The translations under genes and the position numbers were made by a program. From Streptococcus mutans (GTDB lineage Bacteria; Bacillota; Bacilli; Lactobacillales; Streptococcaceae), in the NCBI RefSeq assembly GCF_006739205.1, contig NZ_AP019720.1, positions 1,178,001-1,242,000 on the forward strand: a stretch of DNA of 64,000 nucleotides, in the 5' to 3' direction. The stretch's first letter is position 1, and each line of letters starts with the position of its first letter. Shown piece by piece: positions 7,581-17,201 of the stretch. The notes beneath the pieces are model-generated. The model saw nothing but the letters and a program-made list of their open reading frames with translations. It ran no database searches and was not told the origin of the DNA.

Positions 7581-10500
7581 TCAGTAATATCTAGCGATAC
7601 CCCAACGGTCAATGCCAATGCGTCTTCCATTGGCTAAAGTGACGACTTTGTTGTAAACCATGTTACCACTATTCTTATCATAATAACGAAGAAGCCCTCG
7701 CTCATCATAAGCAACATCACCTTTAACTTGTTTTCCTTCTCGCGTAAAGAAGACACGCTGACCGTTAATGCGTTGGCTGCCTGTCAGAGCTTCACCATTT
7801 GAATCAAGATAATACCAATTACCATCCTTATCTGCTTCAAAGCGGTTAACTTGTAATTCTCCTGAGTCAGCATGATAATAATGAACTTTACCATTATAAG
7901 TGACAAAGCTGCCTTTGACTTGTTTTCCGTCGCTTGCAAAATAGAGCTTTTTACCAGCAATTGTCTGACTGCCTGTAACCGCAACACCGTCTGAACCAAA
8001 GTAATACCAATTGTTTTGACTGTCTGTTGCAAAGATATTGCGTGCTAATTCTCCTGAATTGGCAAGGAAATATTTCAGCTTACCATTGTCTGTAATAATT
8101 TTACCTTTGATTTGCTTACCATCTTGGCCAAAGTAATAAGTCTTACCATTAATGGTTTGGACACCAACCAAGGCAATGCCATCTGAATTGAGATAGTACC
8201 AATCGCCGTTTTTATCATTTGCAAAACGATTAACAGCCATATTTCCAGATCCGTCATCAAAATAACGCTTTTTGCCATCGCTGCCTGTTATCCAAGCACC
8301 TTTGACTTGATAACCATCTTGATCAAAGTACTGCGTATTGCCGTTAATTGTTTTCAAACCTACAGCCATGACTCCACTGGCATCAAAATAACGCCACTTA
8401 CTATCATTATCAAATGAATAATAACCATTACTATATCTATTTCCTAGATGACCAAAATAGTTCTTGCTGCCATCAGCGTTTTCCAAGAAAGATTCACGCA
8501 ATTGAACACCATTTGATAAAAAGTATTGCACTTCGCCATTTAGATGCTGTAAGCCATAAACCATATGGCCATTATTATCAAAGTAATACCAGTTTCCTTT
8601 GGCATCTTGAACAAAGCTGTTCTTGGCTTGATAACCACTAGTTGAATAGAAAGTCATCCCATTGCCATCATTAACAAAACCAGTCGAAGCTTCTTTGTTA
8701 GTCATCTGTTTTGGCAGATAGGTTTGATTCCCTTTCAGTTCAAAGTATTTATCACTAGCATTATCTTTAAGAACATAACCAACACCACGGCCTAGAATAT
8801 TTGTCCCATTGAAGTATTTTGCTTTCCATGCTGTGATTTTTTCGCTTGGATCAATCTTCTTACCATTTGAAATTTGCGTGCGGTTAAAGATACTAGGGTA
8901 CTTAGCAGCGAGTTCACTAAGGAAAGCACCGCCATACTTCGCTTGATAATCCTTACCATTACTCTTAGTGTTGGCAGCATAGAGTGTATTTTTGATTTCA
9001 GAGTCTTTGCGATACTCACCATAATCGTTGACACGTGTAGCCGTTACGACTTCTTTGCCCGGAAGATTATAGATTTGATCTGGTACCCAATCCGCAATAA
9101 CCTGAATACCGCTTTTATGCAGAGCTTTAACTGCATTAATCATGTCTTGCTGAGAACCGTATTTGTTATTCTTACTCATAGCAAGATCATAACGATCCTC
9201 AAAGGCATAACCATTTTGAATAATAGAGTCTAGAAAAGAACCATCTTCAGAAGAGACATATTGCGGTGCCATTTCAAAGGAAGTGACACCCCAAGATTTG
9301 AAGAGTTGGACATTTTGAGCAATCTTCTTATTAGTATAGTCTGAATCTTTCGTTACAAAATCTTGGAAGTTTGAGAAACCTTCGTAAATCAATTGAGAAT
9401 CAAGAGCACTTGATGATTCGTAGACTTGACCAGTAGCATTTGCCTTATTGCTTGCTGCTACACGAACATCTTGATTATCACTAGCTCCTACTGGAACCCA
9501 AACGGCTAAATAACCTGATACTTGCGGATTCAGGTAACCTTGAATGTCACTAGCATCAAAGACTAATTCTCCTTTATCATTCGTTTTGCGATAAAGGGAT
9601 TTAGCAGCGGCATCAGAAGTGTAGCTTGTCAAACCATCTTTAGTTGTTAAGAGGAGCGGACGGTACTCTTGATTTTTATGCGCAGCCCCCATATTGACAA
9701 TTACTTTATCATTTTGATTCAATTTAAGGCTAGGGTTATTGCTGGTAATGACAGCCATTCCTTGTGTTTTGGTTGCTTCACTGCCTTGATCTGTAGCTTC
9801 ATTAGCTCCTGTACCATAACGAACAGAAGTCAAAACGCCTGTATAATCCCAATCCATATGACTTTTATCACCTTCAACATAGGTGATCTTCATGTCTTGA
9901 CCACCGGCGGCATATTTAATACGTGCCTTTAATAAAGTATCAATAGCATCATAATAAGGGGATTTAGTCGCCATATATTGACCGTCATCACTGTACATAT
10001 CACCATAATAAAGACGTGTAATAGAATCTTTATTGGACAGCATCAAAGCATAGGCTGTCGGAATATTGGATTGTGTGTACTTTTTCTTAGCCTGACGCAT
10101 GTCTTCATTGTAGATCTTAAAGGCTTGCTTCAATTCATCCAAAGTAAAGGTCAAACCATCTGTTTTGGGATTAATCTGAGCTTTAATAATTTTAGCAATA
10201 ACCGTTTGGACTTCACTGTCGTGAGCGCGGATAAAAATATAGTTAGCCATACGTTCACTATTTTTACCTTCAGCTGAACGGTTATTCAAGCTATTTGTTA
10301 TGACAGGCTCAAGTCCGCTGCGAATTTCATTTTTATTGCTTGCATCTTTTTCAAGAGGACGCGTCAAAGCATATAAAAGCGATAGGCGCAGTTTATTATC
10401 AATCGGTAATTGTGCACCCTTAGTATCTTTATTGTATTGGGGATCATTATCTGACCAAGCTTCTAAAATGGAAAGATGATTAATCGCATTTTTCTCACTC

Positions 10501-11969
10501 TTATCAACACCATAATGGGCTTTCAAATAGTCCGAAGCAATCTGCAGCAAGTCGGCATTAACATTATCAACGGCATCAACACGAACACCGTCAAAATTAG
10601 CCTCAGGATCATTAGCGACAATAGAACCATAATTCATCAGATAATGAAGCCAGTTTAATTGTTCAGCTTGAACCACTGGATTTGAATTATCAATATCATT
10701 AGCTAGGAGGAAGTCATAGCCACCAGAAGAATTGTCTTCAAAATATTTTGGTTTACCCGTTTGACTGGTTGGTGTGCGGTTCAAAAGACGGTAATCGGAA
10801 TTAGCATAGGCTGTCTTATCGCTGTTGCTATAAAGCAGAGCACCGCCTTGCAAGTGATCTTTTTCACCAGCTGAAGTATCCGATTCTGTTTGACTATTCC
10901 AATTTGGTTGAGTTTTAACAAAACTATTGATAATATCACGCAGCCACTGGGTTTGCTGCGTTTGAGAAATTTTAGTTTCAATCTTAACTTGAACGGTTTG
11001 TGCAGCAAGGTTGAGACTTTCTTGGCTGCTGTCTGCTGTGTAATTTTCACCAGTTCCAAGCCCTTGCTGGTTCATGTAGTTAAGATAAGCAATTTGCGTT
11101 TGTTTATCTGGCCACCAAGACATTAAAAGCGGACGAAGATCAGACTCAGATGAAGCTGTCCACGTTTTGCCATTCTTTAAAATATCCTTAGGACGATACC
11201 ACGAATCAGCTGTGACATAGTTATCAATCGTTTCAAGACTGGTATTTTCAAAATTGACAATTTGATTGTGGGGAGTATAATCGTTGTTTAATTTTGTTAA
11301 CCCTTGTTTAAATTGATACTGAGAAGTGTCCGTTAAGGCACCTGTATTTTTATCGAAGTAGAGTACTTTGTTATTAACGGTTAGAGCAAAATTTTTCTTA
11401 GGCTGACCATCAGAACCAATATAATAATATTTGCCATCAATTTGTTTCACATTTGGAATGGCCGCTAAGTCAACAGGATTTTTATTTTCTTGAGCTGCTG
11501 TTTGTCTTTGCTTTGTTAATTCAGCTTTTGCCTGTGTTAAAGCCTGACTGGAAGCAGTAGTCTGTGCTTCTTCTGCTTGCTTTGTGCGCTCTTCAGAAGT
11601 CTGTGCTTCTTCTGATTTCGTATTTGTTACTATTTTGTCATCAGAGTTGGCTTGTGTTGTAATATTTTGTGATGGAGTTTCCTTAGTTATGCTAGTGCTT
11701 GTATCAGCAACGTTTGCCTGACTTTGAGCCTGCGTTTGTTCTGTTTGTGCTTGCTTAGTTTTAGGTGAATCTGTTTGGCTGGATTCAGATGCCGCCTTAT
11801 CATCCTCACTTTTCTGAGTTACCACTTTATCTGAGGTCTGCTGTTCTGTTTCTGCTGAAACTGAGCTTCCCAGTGTTGTGGAGCCCAAGGTAATCAAACC
11901 AGAAGCGACAGCAACGGTTACCCAGTGCTTTTTAACCTTGTGCATTTTGTAACGTCGTTTGGTTTCCAT
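7581..11969 (-). CDS. gtfD: Glucosyltransferase GtfD (dextransucrase, GH70)
   Basis: A secreted enzyme that transfers glucose from sucrose onto growing glucan; GtfD of S. mutans makes mainly water-soluble, alpha-1,6-rich, primer-dependent glucan and has exactly this length, 1462 residues. Residues 1-40 are a long signal peptide. A Gln/Ser/Thr-rich variable region runs to about 160. In the catalytic domain Asp465 (GVRVDAVDN) is the nucleophile, Glu503 (ILEAWSDND) the acid/base and Asp584 (RAHDSE) the transition-state stabiliser, the circularly permuted GH70 order. From about residue 1090 onward repeated YYFD..G......TI.G..YYF units form the glucan-binding domain. AAGGAGG precedes the ATG by 8 bases. 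The gene is monocistronic with a VicR-type box upstream. Confidence 0.98.
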   Translation of the reverse strand: METKRRYKMHKVKKHWVTVAVASGLITLGSTTLGSSVSAETEQQTSDKVVTQKSEDDKAASESSQTDSPKTKQAQTEQTQAQSQANVADTSTSITKETPSQNITTQANSDDKIVTNTKSEEAQTSEERTKQAEEAQTTASSQALTQAKAELTKQRQTAAQENKNPVDLAAIPNVKQIDGKYYYIGSDGQPKKNFALTVNNKVLYFDKNTGALTDTSQYQFKQGLTKLNNDYTPHNQIVNFENTSLETIDNYVTADSWYRPKDILKNGKTWTASSESDLRPLLMSWWPDKQTQIAYLNYMNQQGLGTGENYTADSSQESLNLAAQTVQVKIETKISQTQQTQWLRDIINSFVKTQPNWNSQTESDTSAGEKDHLQGGALLYSNSDKTAYANSDYRLLNRTPTSQTGKPKYFEDNSSGGYDFLLANDIDNSNPVVQAEQLNWLHYLMNYGSIVANDPEANFDGVRVDAVDNVNADLLQIASDYLKAHYGVDKSEKNAINHLSILEAWSDNDPQYNKDTKGAQLPIDNKLRLSLLYALTRPLEKDASNKNEIRSGLEPVITNSLNNRSAEGKNSERMANYIFIRAHDSEVQTVIAKIIKAQINPKTDGLTFTLDELKQAFKIYNEDMRQAKKKYTQSNIPTAYALMLSNKDSITRLYYGDMYSDDGQYMATKSPYYDAIDTLLKARIKYAAGGQDMKITYVEGDKSHMDWDYTGVLTSVRYGTGANEATDQGSEATKTQGMAVITSNNPSLKLNQNDKVIVNMGAAHKNQEYRPLLLTTKDGLTSYTSDAAAKSLYRKTNDKGELVFDASDIQGYLNPQVSGYLAVWVPVGASDNQDVRVAASNKANATGQVYESSSALDSQLIYEGFSNFQDFVTKDSDYTNKKIAQNVQLFKSWGVTSFEMAPQYVSSEDGSFLDSIIQNGYAFEDRYDLAMSKNNKYGSQQDMINAVKALHKSGIQVIADWVPDQIYNLPGKEVVTATRVNDYGEYRKDSEIKNTLYAANTKSNGKDYQAKYGGAFLSELAAKYPSIFNRTQISNGKKIDPSEKITAWKAKYFNGTNILGRGVGYVLKDNASDKYFELKGNQTYLPKQMTNKEASTGFVNDGNGMTFYSTSGYQAKNSFVQDAKGNWYYFDNNGHMVYGLQHLNGEVQYFLSNGVQLRESFLENADGSKNYFGHLGNRYSNGYYSFDNDSKWRYFDASGVMAVGLKTINGNTQYFDQDGYQVKGAWITGSDGKKRYFDDGSGNMAVNRFANDKNGDWYYLNSDGIALVGVQTINGKTYYFGQDGKQIKGKIITDNGKLKYFLANSGELARNIFATDSQNNWYYFGSDGVAVTGSQTIAGKKLYFASDGKQVKGSFVTYNGKVHYYHADSGELQVNRFEADKDGNWYYLDSNGEALTGSQRINGQRVFFTREGKQVKGDVAYDERGLLRYYDKNSGNMVYNKVVTLANGRRIGIDRWGIARYY

Positions 11970-11996
11970 AAAATATCCTCCTTTTATCAGTTCAAC

Positions 11997-12002
11997 ATTA
12001 TA
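11997..12002 (-). promoter_or_regulatory. gtfD -10 promoter element
   Basis: TATAAT on the minus strand, about 28 bases before the gtfD start. A weak -35 (TCGCTT) sits 17 bases upstream, next to the VicR-type box at 12025-12041, which fits an activated promoter. Confidence 0.65.
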
Positions 12003-12024
12003 ACCTCATAATGCTACAAAAGCG

Positions 12025-12041
12025 ATAACATATACGTTACA
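12025..12041 (-). promoter_or_regulatory. VicR (WalR) box upstream of gtfD
   Basis: The minus strand reads TGTAACGTATATGTTAT, a full match to the VicR/WalR consensus TGTWAH-N5-TGTWAH. It borders the weak gtfD -35 region. VicRK is known to control gtf genes in S. mutans; occupancy here is inferred. Confidence 0.75.
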
Positions 12042-12189
12042 AACCCTTTTCTTTATTTTTCTAATGTATTAAGTCTAAAGGATGAGGAGAATTATTTTTA
12101 GAAAGGCAGCATTGATTATCTTTTTTACCATCACAACAACCGTCGTAAAATAATTTAAAAGGGCTATAAATTACATCTTTTAACACAAT

Positions 12190-13110
12190 TTATAAATACA
12201 ATAAGCTAGCAACAGTCATATTTAAAGGAATGGTCAGGAGAGACAAAACAGTTGTCAACAAGACCAGACGCGAACCATATTCATATTCTCCGCCATAAAC
12301 CTGACTGAGGAGAGCTGTGTTTAAAGCAGCAGGTGAAATAACAGCAATTGACAAGGCTAATTTTACAGGATCCGAATGAATAGGCAATAACCAGATCGTT
12401 AAAATACTGATTAAGGCCGTAACAAACAAGCGTAAAAAGGCAGTATAATATGCGGGCCAGTAAAGAAAAACTTCTTTAAATTTTACTTTATAGAAATAAG
12501 AACCCAAGACAATGGTGGATAGAGGCGTATTTAAATCAGCAAAAGCATCAATAGCATCTCTTGCTACTAGAGGCAGTTTAAAAGGCTGGATAAAAAGAAA
12601 GAGGCCAATGACTGTTGCTATCATAGCAGGATTGACTAAAATAGAGCGCCAGTTGATCACAGTTTTGTCTTGAGCAATAAGGTATAAGCCATAAGTCCAT
12701 TGCATAATTTGATTGGCTACAACGAATCCTGAAATAAAGAAAACAGCTTCTTTACCGCCAACTGCAAAAGCCAAAGGAGTTCCCATGAAACCAACGTTAG
12801 CAAAAAGAACAGCATATTTATCCGTTGCCCTTTCTTTAGGAAGCAAAAATGAAACAATAACAATCCGAGTAATAAGCAGAAAAAAAGCAGCCCCAATCAT
12901 GCCAAACAATAAAATCATTTTTTTCCAAGTAAATGCTTGATAAATAAAAGACGAAATAAAAAGACTGGGTGCAACAAAACGCGTCAGCAGTTTAGATAGC
13001 TGTAAAGTAACCTCCTTGGTTAAAATCTGCCGCTGCGCTAAAAATAATCCTGCCAACATCAGCAAAAATAAAACGAGTAACTTTTGAAAAACTAAACCTG
13101 CAATTGCCAT
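12190..13110 (-). CDS. AEC-family transporter (auxin efflux carrier / malate permease type)
   Basis: A 306-residue integral membrane protein with about ten helices, matching the AEC family in length. The conserved central stretch near VPSLFISSF, the internal NPAMIATVIGLFLF segment and the late ISPAALNTALLSQVYGG.YEYGS region are typical. Family members export or import small organic acids such as malate, or auxin in plants; the substrate here cannot be told from sequence. A TATAAT lies about 35 bases upstream and AAGGAAA before the ATG. It sits alone between gtfD and an ABC exporter operon. Confidence 0.85.
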   Translation of the reverse strand: MAIAGLVFQKLLVLFLLMLAGLFLAQRQILTKEVTLQLSKLLTRFVAPSLFISSFIYQAFTWKKMILLFGMIGAAFFLLITRIVIVSFLLPKERATDKYAVLFANVGFMGTPLAFAVGGKEAVFFISGFVVANQIMQWTYGLYLIAQDKTVINWRSILVNPAMIATVIGLFLFIQPFKLPLVARDAIDAFADLNTPLSTIVLGSYFYKVKFKEVFLYWPAYYTAFLRLFVTALISILTIWLLPIHSDPVKLALSIAVISPAALNTALLSQVYGGEYEYGSRLVLLTTVLSLLTIPLNMTVASLLYL

Positions 13111-13154
13111 AATGATTTCCTTTCCTGCTTTCTGCTATTATACACGAGAAAGCA

Positions 13155-13185
13155 AAAAACAAGCAAGGGCTTCTTACTTGTTTTT
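13155..13185 (-). terminator. Terminator of the ABC exporter operon
   Basis: On the minus strand AAAAACAAGTAAG and CTTGCTTGTTTTT form a stem ending in a run of T. It lies after the stop of the exporter gene ending at 13226. Confidence 0.85.
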
Positions 13186-13225
13186 AGTGCCCATAGTCTA
13201 TGAAGATCAATAGACTTGAAAAATA

Positions 13226-14998
13226 CTAATTGGTTTTAGCGCTAAACTGACTCATATACAAATCATAATAGAAGCCCTTGTCAGCTAAGAGACTTTGATG
13301 GTTCCCCTGTTCAATAATTTGACCATCCTTAAGGACAAGAATCTTATCCGCTTCTTGGATAGTTGAAAGACGATGAGCAATAACAAAGCTAGTGCGGCCT
13401 TCCATAAGCTTACTCATAGCTTTTTGAATGAGAAGTTCCAAACGAGTATCAACTGAAGAAGTCGCTTCATCCAGAATCAGAATTTTGGGATCAGCCAGCA
13501 GCGCTCGTGCGATGGTTAATAATTGCTTTTGCCCCAAAGAAATATTATTAGATTCTTGATTGACTTCCATATTATAACCGTCTGGAAGGGTTCGGATAAA
13601 ATGATCGACATTAGCTGTCTTGGCCGCTTCGACAATTTCCTCATCACTTGCCTGCAAATTTCCAAAGCGCAAATTGTCTTTGATCGTCCCTTCATATAAC
13701 CAAGCATCTTGAAGAACCATCCCAAATTGTTTCCGATATTCCTGACGGGAAAGGTTACGGATATCATGATTATCTACTGTAATCGCTCCTTGGGTAACAT
13801 CATAAAAACGCATCAAAAGATTGATAAGAGTTGTCTTACCCGCCCCGGTCGGACCAACAACAGCAATCATCTGACCCGGTTTAACATCTAAATCAAAATG
13901 TCGAATTAAAGGCTTATCTTCAGTATATTGAAAGGCGACATTATGAAAGGTCACTTGCCCTGTCAAATCATGTTCCAGCTTTTCCTTGACTTGATTGACT
14001 TCGTCTGTTTCATCCAAAACCTCAAAAATACGTTCTAGAGAAGATTTAGCACTTTGAAGAACACTTGATAATTGTGTGATGGTCTGAATAGGCTGATTGA
14101 CTTGCCAAATGTATTGAACAAAGGCCTGCATATTACCAATAGTCAGTCTCCCTGCTAAGACCTGCAGGCCGCCAACTAATGCAACAATCAAATAAGCTAA
14201 GTCTGAGATAGCATTAAGAACTGGCATCATTATTCCAGAAATAAAACTGGCTTTAAAGCCGACATCTCGTAAATTTTCTGTGATAGTTCGAAAGGTTTCA
14301 GCAGATATTTCTTCACGCCCATAGAGTTTTATGACATTAAAGCCCGTTAAGTTTTCCTGAACGAAACTGTTCATATCCCCTAAAGCATTAGCCTGTTTTT
14401 TAAAATAAGGCTGTGATTTCCTTAAAATAAAACGAGAACTGAAATAAGTCAGCGGAATACAAACAAGAATAATCGCCGCCAAGGTCAAATTAAGGCAGAG
14501 TACCATAACCACAACAAGGATAATCGTTAAAAAGGCATTAATAATTTGCAGAAAGCTCTGCTGCAAAGCGTTAGAGACCGTTTCAACGTCATTAGTAAAA
14601 CGTCCTAACATATCACCAAATTGATGTTTATCAAAATAGGAAACGGGAATCTTATTAATCTTTTTACTTAAATCATGACGCAAATCGTAAATACTTTTTT
14701 GCACTGCATTAGTCATAAAGTAATTAGAACCGTAAGAGCCAATACTATACAGCAATCCGCGTAAAAAATAAAGAAACAAAATCATGGTGATATAACTGAT
14801 ATTAAGATGAGCGCCTTGAACTCCGCGAGCCATATCAATTAGGTTAGCCGTTAATTCTGTCATTACCAGTCCTAAAATAAAAGGTTCAAGGACATTCATG
14901 ACACTGCTAAGTATTTTTAAGAAAATGGCCAAAAAAAGTGAACCTTTATAGGTCTTCAAATAATACCATAAGCGTAAAAAAACAGTTTTCTTTTTCAT
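13226..14998 (-). CDS. Heterodimeric ABC exporter, subunit 2
   Basis: A 590-residue half-transporter: six membrane helices (residues about 15-320) followed by an ATP-binding domain with Walker A GPTGAGKTT, Walker B ILILDEATSSVD with the catalytic glutamate, and the H-loop IAHRLST. Its signature motif is degenerate, ISLGQKQL instead of LSGGQ. The partner gene ending at 15009 has a normal LSGGQ but an Asp in place of the catalytic Glu. So the pair would form one good and one poor ATP site, the pattern of heterodimeric exporters such as LmrCD or TM287/288. GGAGG precedes the ATG and a 10-base gap separates the two genes. Probably multidrug or lipid export; substrate not inferable. Confidence 0.88.
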   Translation of the reverse strand: MKKKTVFLRLWYYLKTYKGSLFLAIFLKILSSVMNVLEPFILGLVMTELTANLIDMARGVQGAHLNISYITMILFLYFLRGLLYSIGSYGSNYFMTNAVQKSIYDLRHDLSKKINKIPVSYFDKHQFGDMLGRFTNDVETVSNALQQSFLQIINAFLTIILVVVMVLCLNLTLAAIILVCIPLTYFSSRFILRKSQPYFKKQANALGDMNSFVQENLTGFNVIKLYGREEISAETFRTITENLRDVGFKASFISGIMMPVLNAISDLAYLIVALVGGLQVLAGRLTIGNMQAFVQYIWQVNQPIQTITQLSSVLQSAKSSLERIFEVLDETDEVNQVKEKLEHDLTGQVTFHNVAFQYTEDKPLIRHFDLDVKPGQMIAVVGPTGAGKTTLINLLMRFYDVTQGAITVDNHDIRNLSRQEYRKQFGMVLQDAWLYEGTIKDNLRFGNLQASDEEIVEAAKTANVDHFIRTLPDGYNMEVNQESNNISLGQKQLLTIARALLADPKILILDEATSSVDTRLELLIQKAMSKLMEGRTSFVIAHRLSTIQEADKILVLKDGQIIEQGNHQSLLADKGFYYDLYMSQFSAKTN

Positions 14999-15008
14999 GA
15001 GACCTCCT

Positions 15009-16745
15009 TTACTCTTGCGTTAAACTTTGCTGATTGAGCTGTGAGTTGGCAATTTCACGATAAATGGCATTGGACTTCATGAGTTCATCATGGCTGCCGC
15101 GACCAACAATTTCTCCTTCATCCAGTACAATAATCTGGTCAGCATTCATAATAGTTCCGACACGTTGGGCTACAATGAGCACTGTTGAATTGCCTGTCAC
15201 TTCTTTCAAACGCTGACGCAGGAGACTATCCGTCTTATAATCTAAGGCTGAAAAGGAATCATCAAAAATATAGATATCTGGTTTCTTAACAACTGCACGC
15301 GCAATAGACAAGCGCTGCTTCTGTCCCCCTGAAAGATTGCTGCCGCCTTCTGCTAAGTGGCTATCAAATTTCTCAGCTCGACTTTCGATGAATTCTTTAG
15401 CTTGTGCAATATCAGCAGCTGAATGCAGTTCAGCCAAACTAGCATCCTTTTTCCCATACTTAAGATTTTCTCCAATGGTTCCAGTAAATAGCAGCGCTTT
15501 TTGCGGAATAAAACCAATTTTCTGACGCAGAGCCTTAAGATTATAGTCACGGACATCCACACCATCAACCAGAATCCGACCCAAAGTTACATCATAAAAA
15601 CGGGGAATCAAATTAACAAGCGACGACTTTCCTGAACCTGTACTGCCAATAAAAGCAATCGTTTCTCCCGGTCTAGCTTTAAAAGAAATATCATGCAAGA
15701 CAGGACTTTCGGTCTCACCGGGATAGGCAAAGGTCACATTGTCAAATTCCAAATAGCCTTTGGATTTAGTCTCCTTAATGCCATTTATATTGGGATCAAT
15801 GGAAATAGGCATAGCCATTACCTCTTGGATACGTTTGCTAGATACAGCCATTCGCGGATACATAGTGAAAATATTAGCAAATATTAAAAAAGAAAAGAGA
15901 GCATGAAAACTATACTCAATAAAAGCAACCAGATCACCAATCTTGATAGTCCCTTGCTTAAGCGGATCTAATGAAAACCAGACAATAGCTACTATCATGA
16001 TAATAATAATCTGAACAAATAGGGCTTCTGTGAGTCCGGTTAATTTAAATAGTCTGTTAGAAGTCTTTTCATAACCTCTGTTTTTTAAGTCAAAGCGTTC
16101 TTCTTGAAAATTTTCACGCGCAAAGGCACGAATAACACGTAGACCCGTTAAGTTTTCACGAACGTACTGATTAATCTTGTCAAGCGTATTTTGCTGCTTT
16201 TCAGACAAAGGGCGTGTTTTTGCCGCAACATAATAAATCACCAGTATCAAAAAAGGAATAGCAAATACTACAATCCAAGCCAAAGATGGGCTAGTCACCA
16301 AAACCATAATAACACTTGAGACCATCATCAAGGGGGTAACAATTCCCATCCGCAAGGACATTTCTGCAAATTGCATAAGTACAAAGGCGTCACTGGTCAT
16401 ACGTGTAACCAAGGAAGAGACACCAATTTTCTTATATTCGTGATGGGAGTACTCTTGCAATTTATCATACATATCATTGCGCATATCGCGAATCATGGTC
16501 GTGGTTAATCTGCCAGAAGCATAGGCTAGGGTAATACGCCCGACTATTCCTAAAAGAACAATGATAAACATAATAAAAGCCCAAAAATAAAGAGCTTGTT
16601 TATCAGCCGGTGTGATCCCTTGATCAATCATTCGTGCCAGAGCTGTCGGTAAGCCCAAATTGACAACAACAAATAAAAGGGCACCAAGAATGTCCAATAG
16701 TAACCATTTGGGATATTTTTTTAAATAAGACCAAATATATATCAT
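15009..16745 (-). CDS. Heterodimeric ABC exporter, subunit 1
   Basis: A 578-residue half-transporter with six membrane helices and a C-terminal ATPase: Walker A GSTGSGKSS, signature LSGGQKQR, Walker B IYIFDDSFSALD. The residue after Walker B is Asp rather than Glu (FDDS), marking the degenerate site; the complementary defect is in the next gene's signature. AAAGGAAA is present before ATG 16745. It is first of a two-gene operon and lies directly downstream of a decayed acetyltransferase gene, whose remains must carry the promoter; I cannot point to a convincing one. Confidence 0.88.
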   Translation of the reverse strand: MIYIWSYLKKYPKWLLLDILGALLFVVVNLGLPTALARMIDQGITPADKQALYFWAFIMFIIVLLGIVGRITLAYASGRLTTTMIRDMRNDMYDKLQEYSHHEYKKIGVSSLVTRMTSDAFVLMQFAEMSLRMGIVTPLMMVSSVIMVLVTSPSLAWIVVFAIPFLILVIYYVAAKTRPLSEKQQNTLDKINQYVRENLTGLRVIRAFARENFQEERFDLKNRGYEKTSNRLFKLTGLTEALFVQIIIIMIVAIVWFSLDPLKQGTIKIGDLVAFIEYSFHALFSFLIFANIFTMYPRMAVSSKRIQEVMAMPISIDPNINGIKETKSKGYLEFDNVTFAYPGETESPVLHDISFKARPGETIAFIGSTGSGKSSLVNLIPRFYDVTLGRILVDGVDVRDYNLKALRQKIGFIPQKALLFTGTIGENLKYGKKDASLAELHSAADIAQAKEFIESRAEKFDSHLAEGGSNLSGGQKQRLSIARAVVKKPDIYIFDDSFSALDYKTDSLLRQRLKEVTGNSTVLIVAQRVGTIMNADQIIVLDEGEIVGRGSHDELMKSNAIYREIANSQLNQQSLTQE

Positions 16746-16746
16746 C

Positions 16747-17200
16747 TTATTTCCTTTCTTTTATAAATTTTTTATCATTCACACATCCCATAGCAATGTA
16801 GTTAGCGTCATTTGCAAATGGCTTTTCTAAAAATATAAACTCAAAATGTTTATAAACCTTAACAGTCTGAGCTAGCTGATCGAAACTTTTAAGATAAATT
16901 ATGTGAAAATCTTCTTACTAGCTTCTTCAAAGATAGACTTTAAGAGCATACTGGATAGACCTTGGTCTTAACAGTCAATCATACACCAAATACCATTTTT
17001 ACAGCTCAGCAACAGCCAGAAAAACTGGAGCAAATCCTCCAGTTCCAACAATCTGACTATAATCTTTCAAGACAAAATAAACTACTCTAGGAATAGATTG
17101 ATAGTAGCTAGCCATCTAAGTAGGAATCAAAACAAGCCGTTCCCAGAATAGCTAAAGTCTCTTTTTCCAAAGAATGGAAAATAAGCGCAGCTACTGCTGC
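16747..17200 (-). pseudogene. Decayed GNAT-family acetyltransferase
   Basis: No intact frame exists, but successive minus-strand frames give the parts of a GNAT protein in order. First an N-terminal piece AALIFHSLEKETLAILG then TACFDSYLD. Next, in another frame, ASYYQSIPRVVYFVLKDYS and QIVGTGGFAPVFLAVAEL. After stops and shifts a C-terminal piece QTVKVYKHFEFIFLEKPFA follows, ending in a stop just before the exporter start at 16745. The order (substrate part, VGTGGF strand, late VYKHFEF helix) is that of GNAT enzymes. Several stops and at least two frameshifts make it clearly dead. It begins immediately after the ABC-F stop, so it was probably the last gene of that operon. Confidence 0.8.
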
Positions 17201-17201
17201 A

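Noticed and set aside
7820..8700. Tandem repeats in the 3' part of gtfD as a mobile or CRISPR-like array
   Set aside because: They are in-frame glucan-binding repeats of the protein with divergent sequence, not identical DNA repeats with spacers.
9978..10277. Plus-strand open frames inside gtfD (also near 8874, 9669 and 10890)
   Set aside because: All are antisense shadows of the gtfD catalytic region; sequences show no motif and no start signal.
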